Shown here piece after piece: positions 33,655-42,814 of a stretch of 43,083 nucleotides of DNA. The notes beneath the pieces were generated by a model. That model was not told the DNA's origin and searched no databases. It worked only from the letters and a program-made list of their open reading frames with translations. This DNA is from Spirochaetes bacterium GWB1_36_13. GTDB lineage: Bacteria > Spirochaetota > GWB1-36-13. Made by a program: the position numbers and the translations under genes. Within the stretch, counting starts at the first letter, position 1. Each line of letters starts with the position of its first letter. The stretch is from NCBI GenBank assembly GCA_001829155.1, contig MIAO01000096.1:1-43083 (forward strand), read 5' to 3'.

Positions 33655-35246
33655 CCAGAAAAGAAAAACGAAAAAAGATTATTCAGAAATACCTGCGCTG
33701 GCTTCCGAAACGGAAGATTAATTTAAGTATTTTAGGCGGAGTTCTTTTCTTTTTCACAACTCCTCCTTTTAATCTCTGGATTCTGGGATTTTTTCTTTTC
33801 ATTCCTTTTTTTATGATTGAAGAAGAAGAGGAAAACTGGGGCAAAATATTTATTTACGGCTGGATATTTGGTCTGGTCATGTATTTTACCAGTTTTTTCT
33901 GGCTGGTCGATACGATTCAGATTTTTGGGGGCTTGCCTTATACAGCTTCTATTTTTGTCTATATATTTTTCTGTCTTATTTTTGCCCTGAAGTATGCGTT
34001 TTTTTTCTGGATCGCAAAAATGTTCCGTACTTACGGAATTCCAAAGTTTTTATCTTACGGCAGCGCTCTTTTGATTGTTGAAATTTTTTATCCTGAAATA
34101 TTTCCTTTTTATGTGGGCAATTCCCAGCTTGCAAACTACTATTTTATCCAAATCATAGACGCTGTAGGAATCAAGGGGATGAGTTTTATTCTGGTTTTAT
34201 GTAATTCATTGATTTATGATTTTATTTTTGCCAGAAACCGAAAGATTATGCTTATTTTAGCCAGTCTTGTTTTTATGGTTTACAGTTATGGAATTATTCG
34301 TGTGATTCAGATAAAAGAACATCAGAGCAAGGCTCCTTTTCTTAATATCGGGATAATTCAGCCGGATACTCCTTTTATTACTTCGATCACACAGACCACA
34401 TTAAGAATGATTGATCAAACCGTATTGGAGCAGACAAGGAATCTGATTGAAAAAGCAGGAGAAGACAAACTTGATCTGATTGTGTGGCCTGAGTCGGCTA
34501 CTCCTTTCCAAATTTCTGAGGGGGCGTATGCGGATCAGTTTCTTCTTTCGGAAATGAAAAAAATCATTGAGAAAGAGAAAGTAGGGTTTATCTTCAGCGA
34601 GATTGATTTGGATGCTTATTTTAAAGGGAAAAATCTTTACAGCACTGCGACAATCATGGGAACGGACGGAAAAAAACTCGACTCTTATAATAAAATTTAC
34701 CTTCTTCCATTTGGGGAATACCTGCCGTTGGGGGGATTTTTTCCATCTCTTTACAACCTCTTCCCCCAAGTAGGAAAATTTCAGTCTGGAACTGAAATCA
34801 AGAATTTCCAGTTTAAGGGAATAAACCTTTCTCCTCAGATATGTTATGAGATTATTAATCCTGATCTGGTGAGGAAATTTGTGAGGAAGGGAGGAGATGT
34901 TATTATCAATCTGACCAACGACAAATGGTTTGGGCAGACCAATGCCAGTCTTTATCACCTCTGGCTTTTGGTACCGCGCGCTATTGAAAACCGGGTGCCT
35001 TTAGTCCGGGCAACCAACAGCGGGATTTCTGCGGTCATTGACCAGACAGGCGAGATGATTGCCGGACCTACCGATATATTTGTCAAAGACATCCTTTCGG
35101 CAAAGGTTTTTATTGTGAAAAGGATTTTTGGTCTTTATTCTTATATTGGAGATTTTCTCTTAATTTTTATTATTCTTTTCAGTCTTTATCTTGTTTATAA
35201 AGATAAATACATCTACAAAACCCATCTTCAGTTTCCAAAATCTTGA
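33651..35246 (+). CDS. lnt: Apolipoprotein N-acyltransferase
   Basis: It adds the third acyl chain to lipoproteins in the inner membrane of diderms. The 531-residue protein has an N-terminal membrane part (about six to seven helices to residue ~215), a periplasmic nitrilase-fold domain, and a last helix near the C-terminus. The catalytic triad is visible: Glu281 in VWPESATP, Lys348 in NKIYLLPFGEYLP, Cys398 in SPQICYEIINPD. NRVPLVRATNSGISAVID is a further family block. It starts with ATGA overlapping the pssA stop. Phospholipid synthesis and lipoprotein acylation being coupled makes sense because Lnt uses phospholipid as acyl donor. Confidence 0.95.
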   Translation: MTRKEKRKKIIQKYLRWLPKRKINLSILGGVLFFFTTPPFNLWILGFFLFIPFFMIEEEEENWGKIFIYGWIFGLVMYFTSFFWLVDTIQIFGGLPYTASIFVYIFFCLIFALKYAFFFWIAKMFRTYGIPKFLSYGSALLIVEIFYPEIFPFYVGNSQLANYYFIQIIDAVGIKGMSFILVLCNSLIYDFIFARNRKIMLILASLVFMVYSYGIIRVIQIKEHQSKAPFLNIGIIQPDTPFITSITQTTLRMIDQTVLEQTRNLIEKAGEDKLDLIVWPESATPFQISEGAYADQFLLSEMKKIIEKEKVGFIFSEIDLDAYFKGKNLYSTATIMGTDGKKLDSYNKIYLLPFGEYLPLGGFFPSLYNLFPQVGKFQSGTEIKNFQFKGINLSPQICYEIINPDLVRKFVRKGGDVIINLTNDKWFGQTNASLYHLWLLVPRAIENRVPLVRATNSGISAVIDQTGEMIAGPTDIFVKDILSAKVFIVKRIFGLYSYIGDFLLIFIILFSLYLVYKDKYIYKTHLQFPKS

Positions 35247-35271
35247 GTTTATGAAAGAAGGAGCTTTCTCA

Positions 35272-36399
35272 TTGCAAAACAGGGAATTATATTATTTAAC
35301 AAAAAAAGAAAAAAATACAAAAGCCAGGCTGGGTGAACTCCGCCTTGCACACGGAGTGGTGCAGACTCCTGTTTTTATGCCGGTCGGGACAATCGGCACA
35401 GTCAAAACCATGTCTTCCATTGAGATGGCGAAAATCGGGTATGAACTGATTTTGAATAACACTCTTCATCTTTTTTTGAGACCCGGGCTGGATATTATTA
35501 AAGAGTTTAAAGGGATCAAAAATATGATCCGCTGGAATAAAAACCTTTTGACTGATTCTGGGGGCTATCAGGTCTTCAGTCTTTCTGATTTTCGGCACAT
35601 CAATGATGATGGAGTTATTTTTAAAGATCCTATGACAGGCTCAAAGCATTTTTTTAACCCGGAAATTGTGATTGATATCCAAAAAATCATCGGCTCAGAT
35701 ATTATTATGCCCTTAGATGAGTGTACGCCCACAAGCGTAGATAAATCCTACTCGAAAATAGCAAAAGACAGAACGACCCGCTGGGCAAAACGCAGCAGGG
35801 ATTATATCAAAACAATAGAAGACCCGCCTTTCTTGTTTGGAATTACTCAGGGAAACATGTATGAAGATTTAAGAAAAGAAAGTATTTTAGAACTTGTTGA
35901 CCTCGATTTTGACGGATATTCGATCGGTGGACTGAGTGTGGGGGAAAATAAGGAAATAATGTATTCAATCACCGATATTTCCACTGCTATCCTGCCGGAG
36001 AACAAAGCCCGGTATCTGATGGGGGTAGGGAGTCCTGAAGACCTTGTGGAGACCGTAGGGCTTGGAATTGATATGTTTGATTGTGTGATGCCCACTCGGA
36101 ATGCGCGAAACGGTTCTGTTTTTACCCATTTTGGAAAAATGAATTTAATCAATGCAAAACATAAAACTTCTCAACTTCCAATTGAAGAAGGATGCCCTTG
36201 TTTTGCCTGTCAAAACTATTCGAGAGGATATATCCGTCATCTTTTTAAAACCAGAGAAATGCTCGGCTATCAGCTTGCAACCGTTCATAATCTCACCTAT
36301 ATTTTCAATCTGATGAAAGAAATCCGGAAAGCGATTGAAGAAGACCGTTATCCAATGTTTAAAAAGAAGTTTTACGAGCTTTATTTTCATAAAGAATAA
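35272..36399 (+). CDS. tgt: tRNA-guanine transglycosylase
   Basis: It exchanges G34 for preQ1 in GUN-anticodon tRNAs during queuosine synthesis. Family blocks: RLAHGVVQTPVFMPVGT, LTDSGGYQVFSL (catalytic-site Asp), GGLSVGE, DMFDCVMPTRNARNG (nucleophile Asp), and the zinc site CPCFACQNYSRGYIRHLFKTREMLG...HN. TTG 35272 is preferred: AAGGAG at 35258-35263 lies 8 bases before it and the resulting 375 residues equal the usual family length. The alternative is ATG 35251, 4 bases after the lnt stop. The ORF-track start at 35191 would overlap lnt by 56 bases and add an unrelated N-terminus. Confidence 0.94.
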   Translation: MQNRELYYLTKKEKNTKARLGELRLAHGVVQTPVFMPVGTIGTVKTMSSIEMAKIGYELILNNTLHLFLRPGLDIIKEFKGIKNMIRWNKNLLTDSGGYQVFSLSDFRHINDDGVIFKDPMTGSKHFFNPEIVIDIQKIIGSDIIMPLDECTPTSVDKSYSKIAKDRTTRWAKRSRDYIKTIEDPPFLFGITQGNMYEDLRKESILELVDLDFDGYSIGGLSVGENKEIMYSITDISTAILPENKARYLMGVGSPEDLVETVGLGIDMFDCVMPTRNARNGSVFTHFGKMNLINAKHKTSQLPIEEGCPCFACQNYSRGYIRHLFKTREMLGYQLATVHNLTYIFNLMKEIRKAIEEDRYPMFKKKFYELYFHKE

Positions 36400-36437
36400 A
36401 AATTTTCTACACGCACTTTGTGAATAAACCGGTAATA

Positions 36438-36471
36438 GAGGTAGGGAACAACGATCGTTGTTCCCTACCTC
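36438..36471. repeat. Perfect 34-bp palindrome between convergent tgt and greA-like genes
   Basis: GAGGTAGGGAACAACGA is followed directly by its exact complement, with no loop (centre 36454/36455). It has no T-tract on either side, so it is not a textbook intrinsic terminator, though it sits where a bidirectional one would. Its arms share the GTAGGG/CCCTAC flavour of the palindrome at 8957 but are otherwise different. Confidence 0.85.
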
Positions 36472-36479
36472 AAATCCAA

Positions 36480-39254
36480 TTAACCTTTATAAGGTTTGAT
36501 ATCTAAAATTTTAATATGGACATCTTGTCCGCCGATTTCTACATTAATATCCTGATTTTTCTTTCCACCCAGCATTGCTTTTGCAAGTGGAGAATTGTAG
36601 GCCAGAATATGTTTCTCTTCGTTGGTGTCCCAGAAACCAAGAATAGTATAAGATTCTTTTTTAGCGTTTCTTTCTATCTGAACCGTTGTTCCCGGAGTAA
36701 CTTCTTCACCGGAAATCTGACTTAAATCAATAATTTTTGTTTTATCGATCAATTCCTGAAGGAATTTTATCTGATTGTTTAAAGTGCTTTCTTTTTCACG
36801 GGCAGCCTGATACTCGGCATTTTCCCGAAGGTCGCCTTTCTGTCTGGCTTTATCGATTTCAACAACATTTTTCGATTTTTCAATATTGAGTTCTTCGATT
36901 TTTTTTCTTTGTTTATTAAAGCCGTCTTCACTGGACCAGATTATTCTTTCGTCAAGATAATCAATAATAACATGAGAAATTAGATCGTCTTGTGATTTGA
37001 CTTCTTCAACATGCGGAAGTTTCTTTAAAATCTGGCGAATCAGTTCATTTTTTCCTGTTTTTCCTTTGTTGGTGGAAATCAAGCCGGATGAGTTTTTAAT
37101 CAAATGATAAATTTTAACAATATAATCTTCATCCTGATGAGAAACTACAAAATCAATAAAAGAAGTAGGCTCACCCTCTTCCTGATCGATCAATTCTCTG
37201 AAAAGAATATCGGTGGCGGTATTTAAAATATTTTTTGCTTCGGGAGTGGAAATAGAAGGGGTAAACCAGTTGAGTTTTTTCTGGTTCATCAGTTTTCCAA
37301 TGGTATCGATCCGATAAAGAATTTCGATATAGAGATCTTTGAGTGAAAATTGATAGGTTCTGTAATCTCCTTCAATCATTCTCTCAAGGCACCACATGGT
37401 AATATAAGGATTCATCTTGAATTTATTGTGAATTGTATCTTCTACCAGTTCCTTCATATCTTCGGGAGAAAGATGAAGAGAGAGTTTTTCCATGATATGG
37501 GGAGCCAGCTGACCTCGGTCAATCCAGAAAATTTCCTGAAGCACTGTTTCACATTCAGGAAGTTCTTTTTCAATATAATTGATGATTTCTTTTTTATAAT
37601 CAGCTTTATAATTATGGAGAAGGGTTTTAATCAGGTTGTCTTCGTCGTTAAAAATACTGAAGGAATATTCGATTTCCCCGACATATTTTTTATTGGTTCT
37701 GAAAAGTCTTTTTAAAAGAATAAAAGAAATCAGCTGCTCATGAAAATCAAATCTCGGGTTTTGAATCGTATCTTTAAAGTATTGCACCATTTCTTTAAAT
37801 TCATCTGCAAATTCTTCAATTAGGTCGGATTCCTTGATAAATTCCTCATAAATTTTGACCTTATCGTCAAATTTCTTGGTCTGATGGAAGCTGTTGATCA
37901 ATTCTTCTTCGTATGAAAGTTTAATGTCTCTTAAGATGTATTTCGGTCGTCCTTCTTTGATCATACCGATATTGGATTCTTCTTTCAGATAGGTTTTAGC
38001 ATTGTTCCACCACTTGTTCCATTCATTGGTATTAATAATATCCGGTACCAGTTCATCTTTAAAATTGTCGATACTGAGTTCTTTATCAGGAAAACTCTTT
38101 AAAATAGCGACCAGAATTTTCTTCGCTTCTTCTTTGGAATGGATGTTTCCGATTTTCTTTTCTTTTTTCAAGACCCAGATGTGTTCCGGGGTAAGCGGCA
38201 TTAAAGACTTGAGAGCCATGATATAGCTCATTTTATGGTTGATTTTTCCGTCAAAAATCAGATAAAAATCTTCTCCCTTGATTTCCTGAATCTTACCGAT
38301 TCCCCATGTTTTATGGTAAATATAAGAATCCTGATCAAAAAGAATTTCTTTTTCAAATTTTTTGATTGAGTTTTCAATTTTAGATTTAGGATCGTTTAAT
38401 CCTGAATTTTTCATACAAATTTCAAGCTGAGTTGAATTTTTGTATTTTTCACGGTAAAGGTCAATTAATCTGGATCTGATTTTTTGGTTAAAAGGTTCTT
38501 TGACCAGCATGTTTTTGGCAACAAAAATCGCTTCTTCAATTTTTTCGACACCTTCCAGTTCATCCAGAAGGGAAAGCATCAGATTATGGGAAAGTTCTTG
38601 ATTGTTGTCTGCAATAAAAGAAGCTATGTTTTGAAAAAAATGAATTTCTTCGGGGATTTCGCTGACTATTTTTTTCCAGATCGTCTCCAAAAGTGAAAAT
38701 TGTTTGCTTTTAGCGTATCTTCTTAAAGCTGATTTGAAATATTTCAGAGCAAGAACAGGGTCTTTTTTTTCGTAGTATTCAGCCAGTCTTTTTGCCAAAT
38801 CTCCGTTTTCTGTGTCGATGGCAACCAGTTTTTCGAGTATTTCATATTTTTCTTTTTCTTTTTCTTTCTTGAAATTATCATAAATATGGAGAAGAAGTTT
38901 GTAAGCGTAAATGCTTTCTTCATTCTCAATGATTTTATTTAAAATCGTTTCAACGACCGACCATCTTTTATTGTCCTTAAATATTTCAACCAGATGAATT
39001 AATGAGTCCGTATTCTCTTTGTCATCGATTTTATAAGACAAAAGACCGAGAATATAAAGACCTGTAATGCTTTTAGGGGAATTTTTAACAAAATCAAGAG
39101 TAATTTGATGGGCTTCCGTTTCTTTTTTTTCGTTAATAATAGATTTTAATAGATTTTCTAAATCATCAGACTCTTTTTTTCCGAAATTTTCTATAGTAGA
39201 ACGAGTCCATTGTTCTTCTTTTAATTTTTCTTGTAATTCTTTTAAGATTGCCAT
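36480..39254 (-). CDS. greA: Large GreA-fusion transcription elongation factor
   Basis: The 924-residue protein's last ~150 residues are a complete GreA: coiled coil with KGDLRENAEYQAAREKES (acidic tip that enters the RNAP secondary channel) and the C-terminal FKBP-like domain (ILGFWDTNEEKHILAYNSPLAKAMLGGK). Upstream are ~300 residues of helical repeats. A small beta domain at ~310-360 (YIYHKTWGIGKIQEIKGEDFYLIFDGKINHKMS) resembles CarD/tudor-type RNAP-binding modules. A long helical middle follows. Spirochaetes have GreA proteins of about this size, so this is a lineage-type architecture rather than an artefact. GAGGA lies 7 bases before the ATG. It follows a TPR gene by 15 bases in the same operon. 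Confidence 0.9.
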   Translation of the reverse strand: MAILKELQEKLKEEQWTRSTIENFGKKESDDLENLLKSIINEKKETEAHQITLDFVKNSPKSITGLYILGLLSYKIDDKENTDSLIHLVEIFKDNKRWSVVETILNKIIENEESIYAYKLLLHIYDNFKKEKEKEKYEILEKLVAIDTENGDLAKRLAEYYEKKDPVLALKYFKSALRRYAKSKQFSLLETIWKKIVSEIPEEIHFFQNIASFIADNNQELSHNLMLSLLDELEGVEKIEEAIFVAKNMLVKEPFNQKIRSRLIDLYREKYKNSTQLEICMKNSGLNDPKSKIENSIKKFEKEILFDQDSYIYHKTWGIGKIQEIKGEDFYLIFDGKINHKMSYIMALKSLMPLTPEHIWVLKKEKKIGNIHSKEEAKKILVAILKSFPDKELSIDNFKDELVPDIINTNEWNKWWNNAKTYLKEESNIGMIKEGRPKYILRDIKLSYEEELINSFHQTKKFDDKVKIYEEFIKESDLIEEFADEFKEMVQYFKDTIQNPRFDFHEQLISFILLKRLFRTNKKYVGEIEYSFSIFNDEDNLIKTLLHNYKADYKKEIINYIEKELPECETVLQEIFWIDRGQLAPHIMEKLSLHLSPEDMKELVEDTIHNKFKMNPYITMWCLERMIEGDYRTYQFSLKDLYIEILYRIDTIGKLMNQKKLNWFTPSISTPEAKNILNTATDILFRELIDQEEGEPTSFIDFVVSHQDEDYIVKIYHLIKNSSGLISTNKGKTGKNELIRQILKKLPHVEEVKSQDDLISHVIIDYLDERIIWSSEDGFNKQRKKIEELNIEKSKNVVEIDKARQKGDLRENAEYQAAREKESTLNNQIKFLQELIDKTKIIDLSQISGEEVTPGTTVQIERNAKKESYTILGFWDTNEEKHILAYNSPLAKAMLGGKKNQDINVEIGGQDVHIKILDIKPYKG

Positions 39255-39269
39255 AAAAATTCCTCTTTT

Positions 39270-40178
39270 CTAAATTTTTAATTTCTGGTAAATAACGGGA
39301 TCTAAAATTTCCAAAGCTTTTAAATTTTCTTTGATCAACTCAGGCTTGTTCTGAGCCAAATAATAATCTATTTTAAAAAGATTAAGTCTTAACAGGTTTA
39401 AAAGATCCTCTTTTTTTTTGGAACGATTGTATTTATTCTCAAAAACCTGGATTCGTTTATCCATTTCGCTTGTTTCCTGCAAAGACAATTCTCTCTTGAT
39501 CTTAAAAAAACCTCCTGTAATACCGCTGATTCCAATCCATTGCAGTAAGTTCTTCAGTTCAGGCATTTTACCTGTCTTGTTATAATTCTTCTTATAATAG
39601 TATAGTATTTTTTCTATAAAATCAGAATTTACATCCCATAAATTTAATACAGAAGGGTTCATAAAAAAAGCTTCTCTGTAGCAAAGGAGCGCTTTTTCAA
39701 TTTTTTTTTCAGAAAAATACATTTTTCCGAGGATTCCCCATGGTTCAGATTGTTTTGGATAATGCTTGACCAGGCTGACTAAAAATGAAAAAGCGGCTTC
39801 GTTTTTACCGATTCCCAAAAGACTTCTGGCAACCCCCATTTTTACTGAAAAAGGATTTTTATCCAAAGGGTTGACAGGGGTGAGGTTGACCCTGGCGTAA
39901 ATTTTTTTCATAATATGAAAAGAAGCAGCGTCTATCAATTGTCTGGGGGGAGTAATGGATTTCGAGTAAATTTTTTCAAGGAATTTGTCCCAGACTGTAA
40001 TAGGACTTTCAGCGCTTTGAATCTCTTTTTCATTTTTCATCCAGTAGTTTGCGATATCCAGTCCCCAGTCCAAAATTTCAGCTTCTTCCAGATTGTTATG
40101 ATAATCATAAAATATTTTTTCGTTTATTTCAATAAATTGTCCCTGTTTTAAAAGTTCAACAAGTTCATTTTCAATCAT
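39270..40178 (-). CDS. TPR-containing protein of the greA operon
   Basis: The 302-residue cytosolic protein has no signal peptide. The clearest TPR pair is MGVARSLLGIGKNEAAFSFLVSLVKHYPKQSEPWGILGKMYFSEKKIEKALLCYREAFFMNP near residues 113-175. The rest is helical. It lies between the unknown gene (8-base overlap, ATGATTGA) and the greA fusion (15-base gap), so the three are translationally linked. A role as adaptor to the GreA helical domain is speculation. Confidence 0.78.
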   Translation of the reverse strand: MIENELVELLKQGQFIEINEKIFYDYHNNLEEAEILDWGLDIANYWMKNEKEIQSAESPITVWDKFLEKIYSKSITPPRQLIDAASFHIMKKIYARVNLTPVNPLDKNPFSVKMGVARSLLGIGKNEAAFSFLVSLVKHYPKQSEPWGILGKMYFSEKKIEKALLCYREAFFMNPSVLNLWDVNSDFIEKILYYYKKNYNKTGKMPELKNLLQWIGISGITGGFFKIKRELSLQETSEMDKRIQVFENKYNRSKKKEDLLNLLRLNLFKIDYYLAQNKPELIKENLKALEILDPVIYQKLKI

Positions 40179-40638
40179 GATTTTTTTCTTCCTCTATCGA
40201 TTCAAGCAAAAGAAAACTTCCGTCAAAGTCTTTTCCAAAAGATTCAAGATTTCTTTGAATGACAGAACTTTTTTCTGTCTCGAAAAATTGAAACTCACCC
40301 ATTCTCAAGACTTTTAAAGAATAGGGAAGAGGAGAATCTGTATCTTGATAAAAAAAATCAAGAGTATAGCGGAGCTGTCCTTGATTATTGTAATATTCTT
40401 TTTTTATCAGTCTTTTTAAGTGATCGTAAAAATATTTGACCGATTCTGTTATTCCCAGGTCTTCTACACGGCTGGTCTGAGAAACCAGAGTAGAATCCTG
40501 ATAAAGAAATTCATAACTGCCGTAATATTTTTTTAAAAACCGTTTTTTTTCATAAACAGTGATCAGAGAAAGCTGGTTGGAATCATAAAAATAGTAATAA
40601 ATAAATTGATTCTCAATTTTTTTAATTTTCTTTTGCAT
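40171..40638 (-). CDS. Unknown protein with YD/MORN-like strands, first gene of the greA operon
   Basis: I do not recognise this 155-residue protein. It is rich in Tyr, Phe and Lys and contains short repeated beta-like phrases (FIYYYFYDSNQLSLITVYEK; VKYFYDHLKRLIKKEYYNNQGQLRYTLDFFYQD) reminiscent of YD or MORN-type repeats. No signal peptide or membrane helix. It overlaps the TPR gene by 8 bases. The ribosome-binding site is weak. Conservation of this trio elsewhere would support a shared function in transcription. Confidence 0.65.
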   Translation of the reverse strand: MQKKIKKIENQFIYYYFYDSNQLSLITVYEKKRFLKKYYGSYEFLYQDSTLVSQTSRVEDLGITESVKYFYDHLKRLIKKEYYNNQGQLRYTLDFFYQDTDSPLPYSLKVLRMGEFQFFETEKSSVIQRNLESFGKDFDGSFLLLESIEEEKNHD

Positions 40639-40780
40639 TTTTTACTCTTTTTAGATTTAAAAAGTGGTATATATTTTATTTTAGATTTCAAAAAATTAAT
40701 TAATACTATTAAAATTTAAGGAATTAAAAATTAAAAAAAAATTATATTTTTTAAATATCCTGAGAAGAATTGAGGAAACG

Positions 40781-42814
40781 ATGGAAGAACAAAGTATTTT
40801 AAACGAAATGGAAGATTTGATTTTAAAAATAAATCATCACAATTTTCTTTATTATGTCGAGGCAAAGCCTGAAATCAGCGATCTGGAATACGACCGTCTG
40901 TTTGACCGCCTTGTGTTTCTGGAAAAAAAATATTCCCATCTCAAAAAAGACTATTCGCCTACAGGAAGAGTCGGAAGCGATACGGACAATCAATTTCCTG
41001 AAATAGCGCATACGATTCCTGTTTTGAGTCTGGATAAGATTTACAACGCTTCTGACCTTTCCAAATGGCTTGAAAAAACTCAGGAAAAAACGGATCAAAA
41101 AATATCTTTCAGCATTGAGCCCAAGATTGACGGGTTTTCGGTGGCGCTTTATTATAAAAATGGAGTTTTATCCCATATTGTCAGCCGTGGAAATGGGAAC
41201 ACAGGCAATGATTTAACTGAAAATATCAAAACAATAAAATCCATTCCGTTAAAACTTTTATCTCCTATCGATCTGGCGGTGAGGGGCGAGGTCTATATTG
41301 AAAAAGAAGATTTTTTGAAATACAATCAGAAAATGGGGAATGTCTATGCCAATCCCAGGAATTTTGCAGCGGGAAGCGTACGGAGAAATAAAAGCAGTGA
41401 AGTGGGTAAAATTCCTTTAAAAATCTTGGTTTATGATGGATACAGCGAAAGTTTCGAGGCTCATTCCAATGAAGAAATGCACTCATTTTTAATCCAAAAC
41501 CTTTTTCCTCTCAACCCTGAGATTCTTTTTTTCAATTTTGAAAACAAAGAAAAAGTCTTGACTTATCTTTCTGAAATAGAAGAAAAAAGAAAAAACCTCC
41601 AGTTTGAAATAGACGGGCTGGTGATTAAAGTCAATGAATATCAGTACCGGGAAGAGCTGGGCTATACGGCTCACCATCCCCGATGGGCAGTTGCCTATAA
41701 GTTTGAAGCGCCCCAGAATATTTCTAAAGTGATGGGTATTCAGATCAATGTGGGGCGGACGGGGCGGATCACTCCTTTAGCCTTGATTGAACCCGTTAAA
41801 ATAGGGGGAAGCACTGTTTCCAGAGCCACTTTGCATAATCAGGAATATATTAATTCGTTGGAGCTGGCTGTCGGGGATACGGTGATTGTATCCAAAAGGG
41901 GAGAGATTATTCCCGCAATTGAAGAAGTAGTGGAAAAAGGCGAGGGAGAAATTTTTAGTCTTCCTGACCGCTGCCCTGAGTGTGAATCCAAACTGATGGA
42001 AAAAGGGGCGCATCTTTTTTGCGTGAATCCTTTCTGCAAAGCAAGAATGAGGGAAAAACTCGCCTATTTTGTGCAGGTAATGGATATTGAAAATTTTGGA
42101 AAAGAAACCGTTAAACTTCTTTTTGAAAAGAAAATCATAGAAAATATTCCGGATATTTACTATTTAAAAGAATCTCATCTTATTAATATGGAAGGATTTG
42201 GAGATAAAAAAACACAACTGATTCTAGAAGGAATCAAAAAAAGCCTTGAAAACCCCTATGAAACGGTTTTTACTGCCTTGGGGTTTGATGAAATCGCCGT
42301 AAAAGTGATTCAAATTTTATCGTCCAACGGTCTGGATTCTTTTGAAAAAATTATTGACGCCGCAAAAAAAAATGACCCTGAAATATTTTTAAAATTCCAT
42401 GGAATCGGGAAAAGCACGGCTGAATCCATCATCAGGGAGTTTAATGATATAAAAAATATCAATCTGATTGAAGAGTTTGAAAAGATTGGACTGAAAACGG
42501 AAGATGAAAAAGAATCGAGGATAAAATTTTCTGAAAATTTAAAAAACACTGTCTGGTGCGTAACCGGAAGTTTTGAAAATTTCAAGCCGCGTGAAAAAGC
42601 TCTAGAACTCATCTTATCTCACGGCGGAAGCGTGAGTGAAAGCGTGACCAAAAGAACCACCCATCTTCTGAAAGGCGAGGGAGGGGGAAGCAAAAATGAA
42701 AAAGCTGCCAAGCTGGGAATCAAAATTGTAAGTGAAACTGAATTTCTAAAAATGCTTTCCAATCAGGAAGAAGATTTGCCCCAAAAAGAAAACTTTTTTG
42801 AAAGCTTGTTTTGA
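40781..42814 (+). CDS. ligA: NAD+-dependent DNA ligase
   Basis: The 677-residue enzyme is complete: an N-terminal Ia domain, the adenylation domain with Lys115 in IEPKIDGFSVAL, and YKFEAPQ. The OB-fold has the NVGRTGRITPLA region. The zinc finger reads CPECESKLMEKGAHLFCVNPFCKARMREKL, and helix-hairpin-helix repeats and a C-terminal BRCT domain (NTVWCVTGSFENFKPREKALELILSHGG...) follow. It seals nicks in replication and repair. TTGAGGAAACG precedes the ATG. It is divergent from the greA operon across a 142-base AT-rich gap. Confidence 0.96.
   Translation: MEEQSILNEMEDLILKINHHNFLYYVEAKPEISDLEYDRLFDRLVFLEKKYSHLKKDYSPTGRVGSDTDNQFPEIAHTIPVLSLDKIYNASDLSKWLEKTQEKTDQKISFSIEPKIDGFSVALYYKNGVLSHIVSRGNGNTGNDLTENIKTIKSIPLKLLSPIDLAVRGEVYIEKEDFLKYNQKMGNVYANPRNFAAGSVRRNKSSEVGKIPLKILVYDGYSESFEAHSNEEMHSFLIQNLFPLNPEILFFNFENKEKVLTYLSEIEEKRKNLQFEIDGLVIKVNEYQYREELGYTAHHPRWAVAYKFEAPQNISKVMGIQINVGRTGRITPLALIEPVKIGGSTVSRATLHNQEYINSLELAVGDTVIVSKRGEIIPAIEEVVEKGEGEIFSLPDRCPECESKLMEKGAHLFCVNPFCKARMREKLAYFVQVMDIENFGKETVKLLFEKKIIENIPDIYYLKESHLINMEGFGDKKTQLILEGIKKSLENPYETVFTALGFDEIAVKVIQILSSNGLDSFEKIIDAAKKNDPEIFLKFHGIGKSTAESIIREFNDIKNINLIEEFEKIGLKTEDEKESRIKFSENLKNTVWCVTGSFENFKPREKALELILSHGGSVSESVTKRTTHLLKGEGGGSKNEKAAKLGIKIVSETEFLKMLSNQEEDLPQKENFFESLF

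Noticed and set aside
35191-35271. Tgt starting inside lnt at 35191
   Set aside because: It would overlap lnt by 56 bases and give a non-family N-terminus; TTG 35272 has an ideal AAGGAG and yields the normal length.
36438-36471. Calling the 34-bp palindrome a standard intrinsic terminator
   Set aside because: No T-tract on either strand after the stem, and no loop; listed as a palindromic repeat instead.
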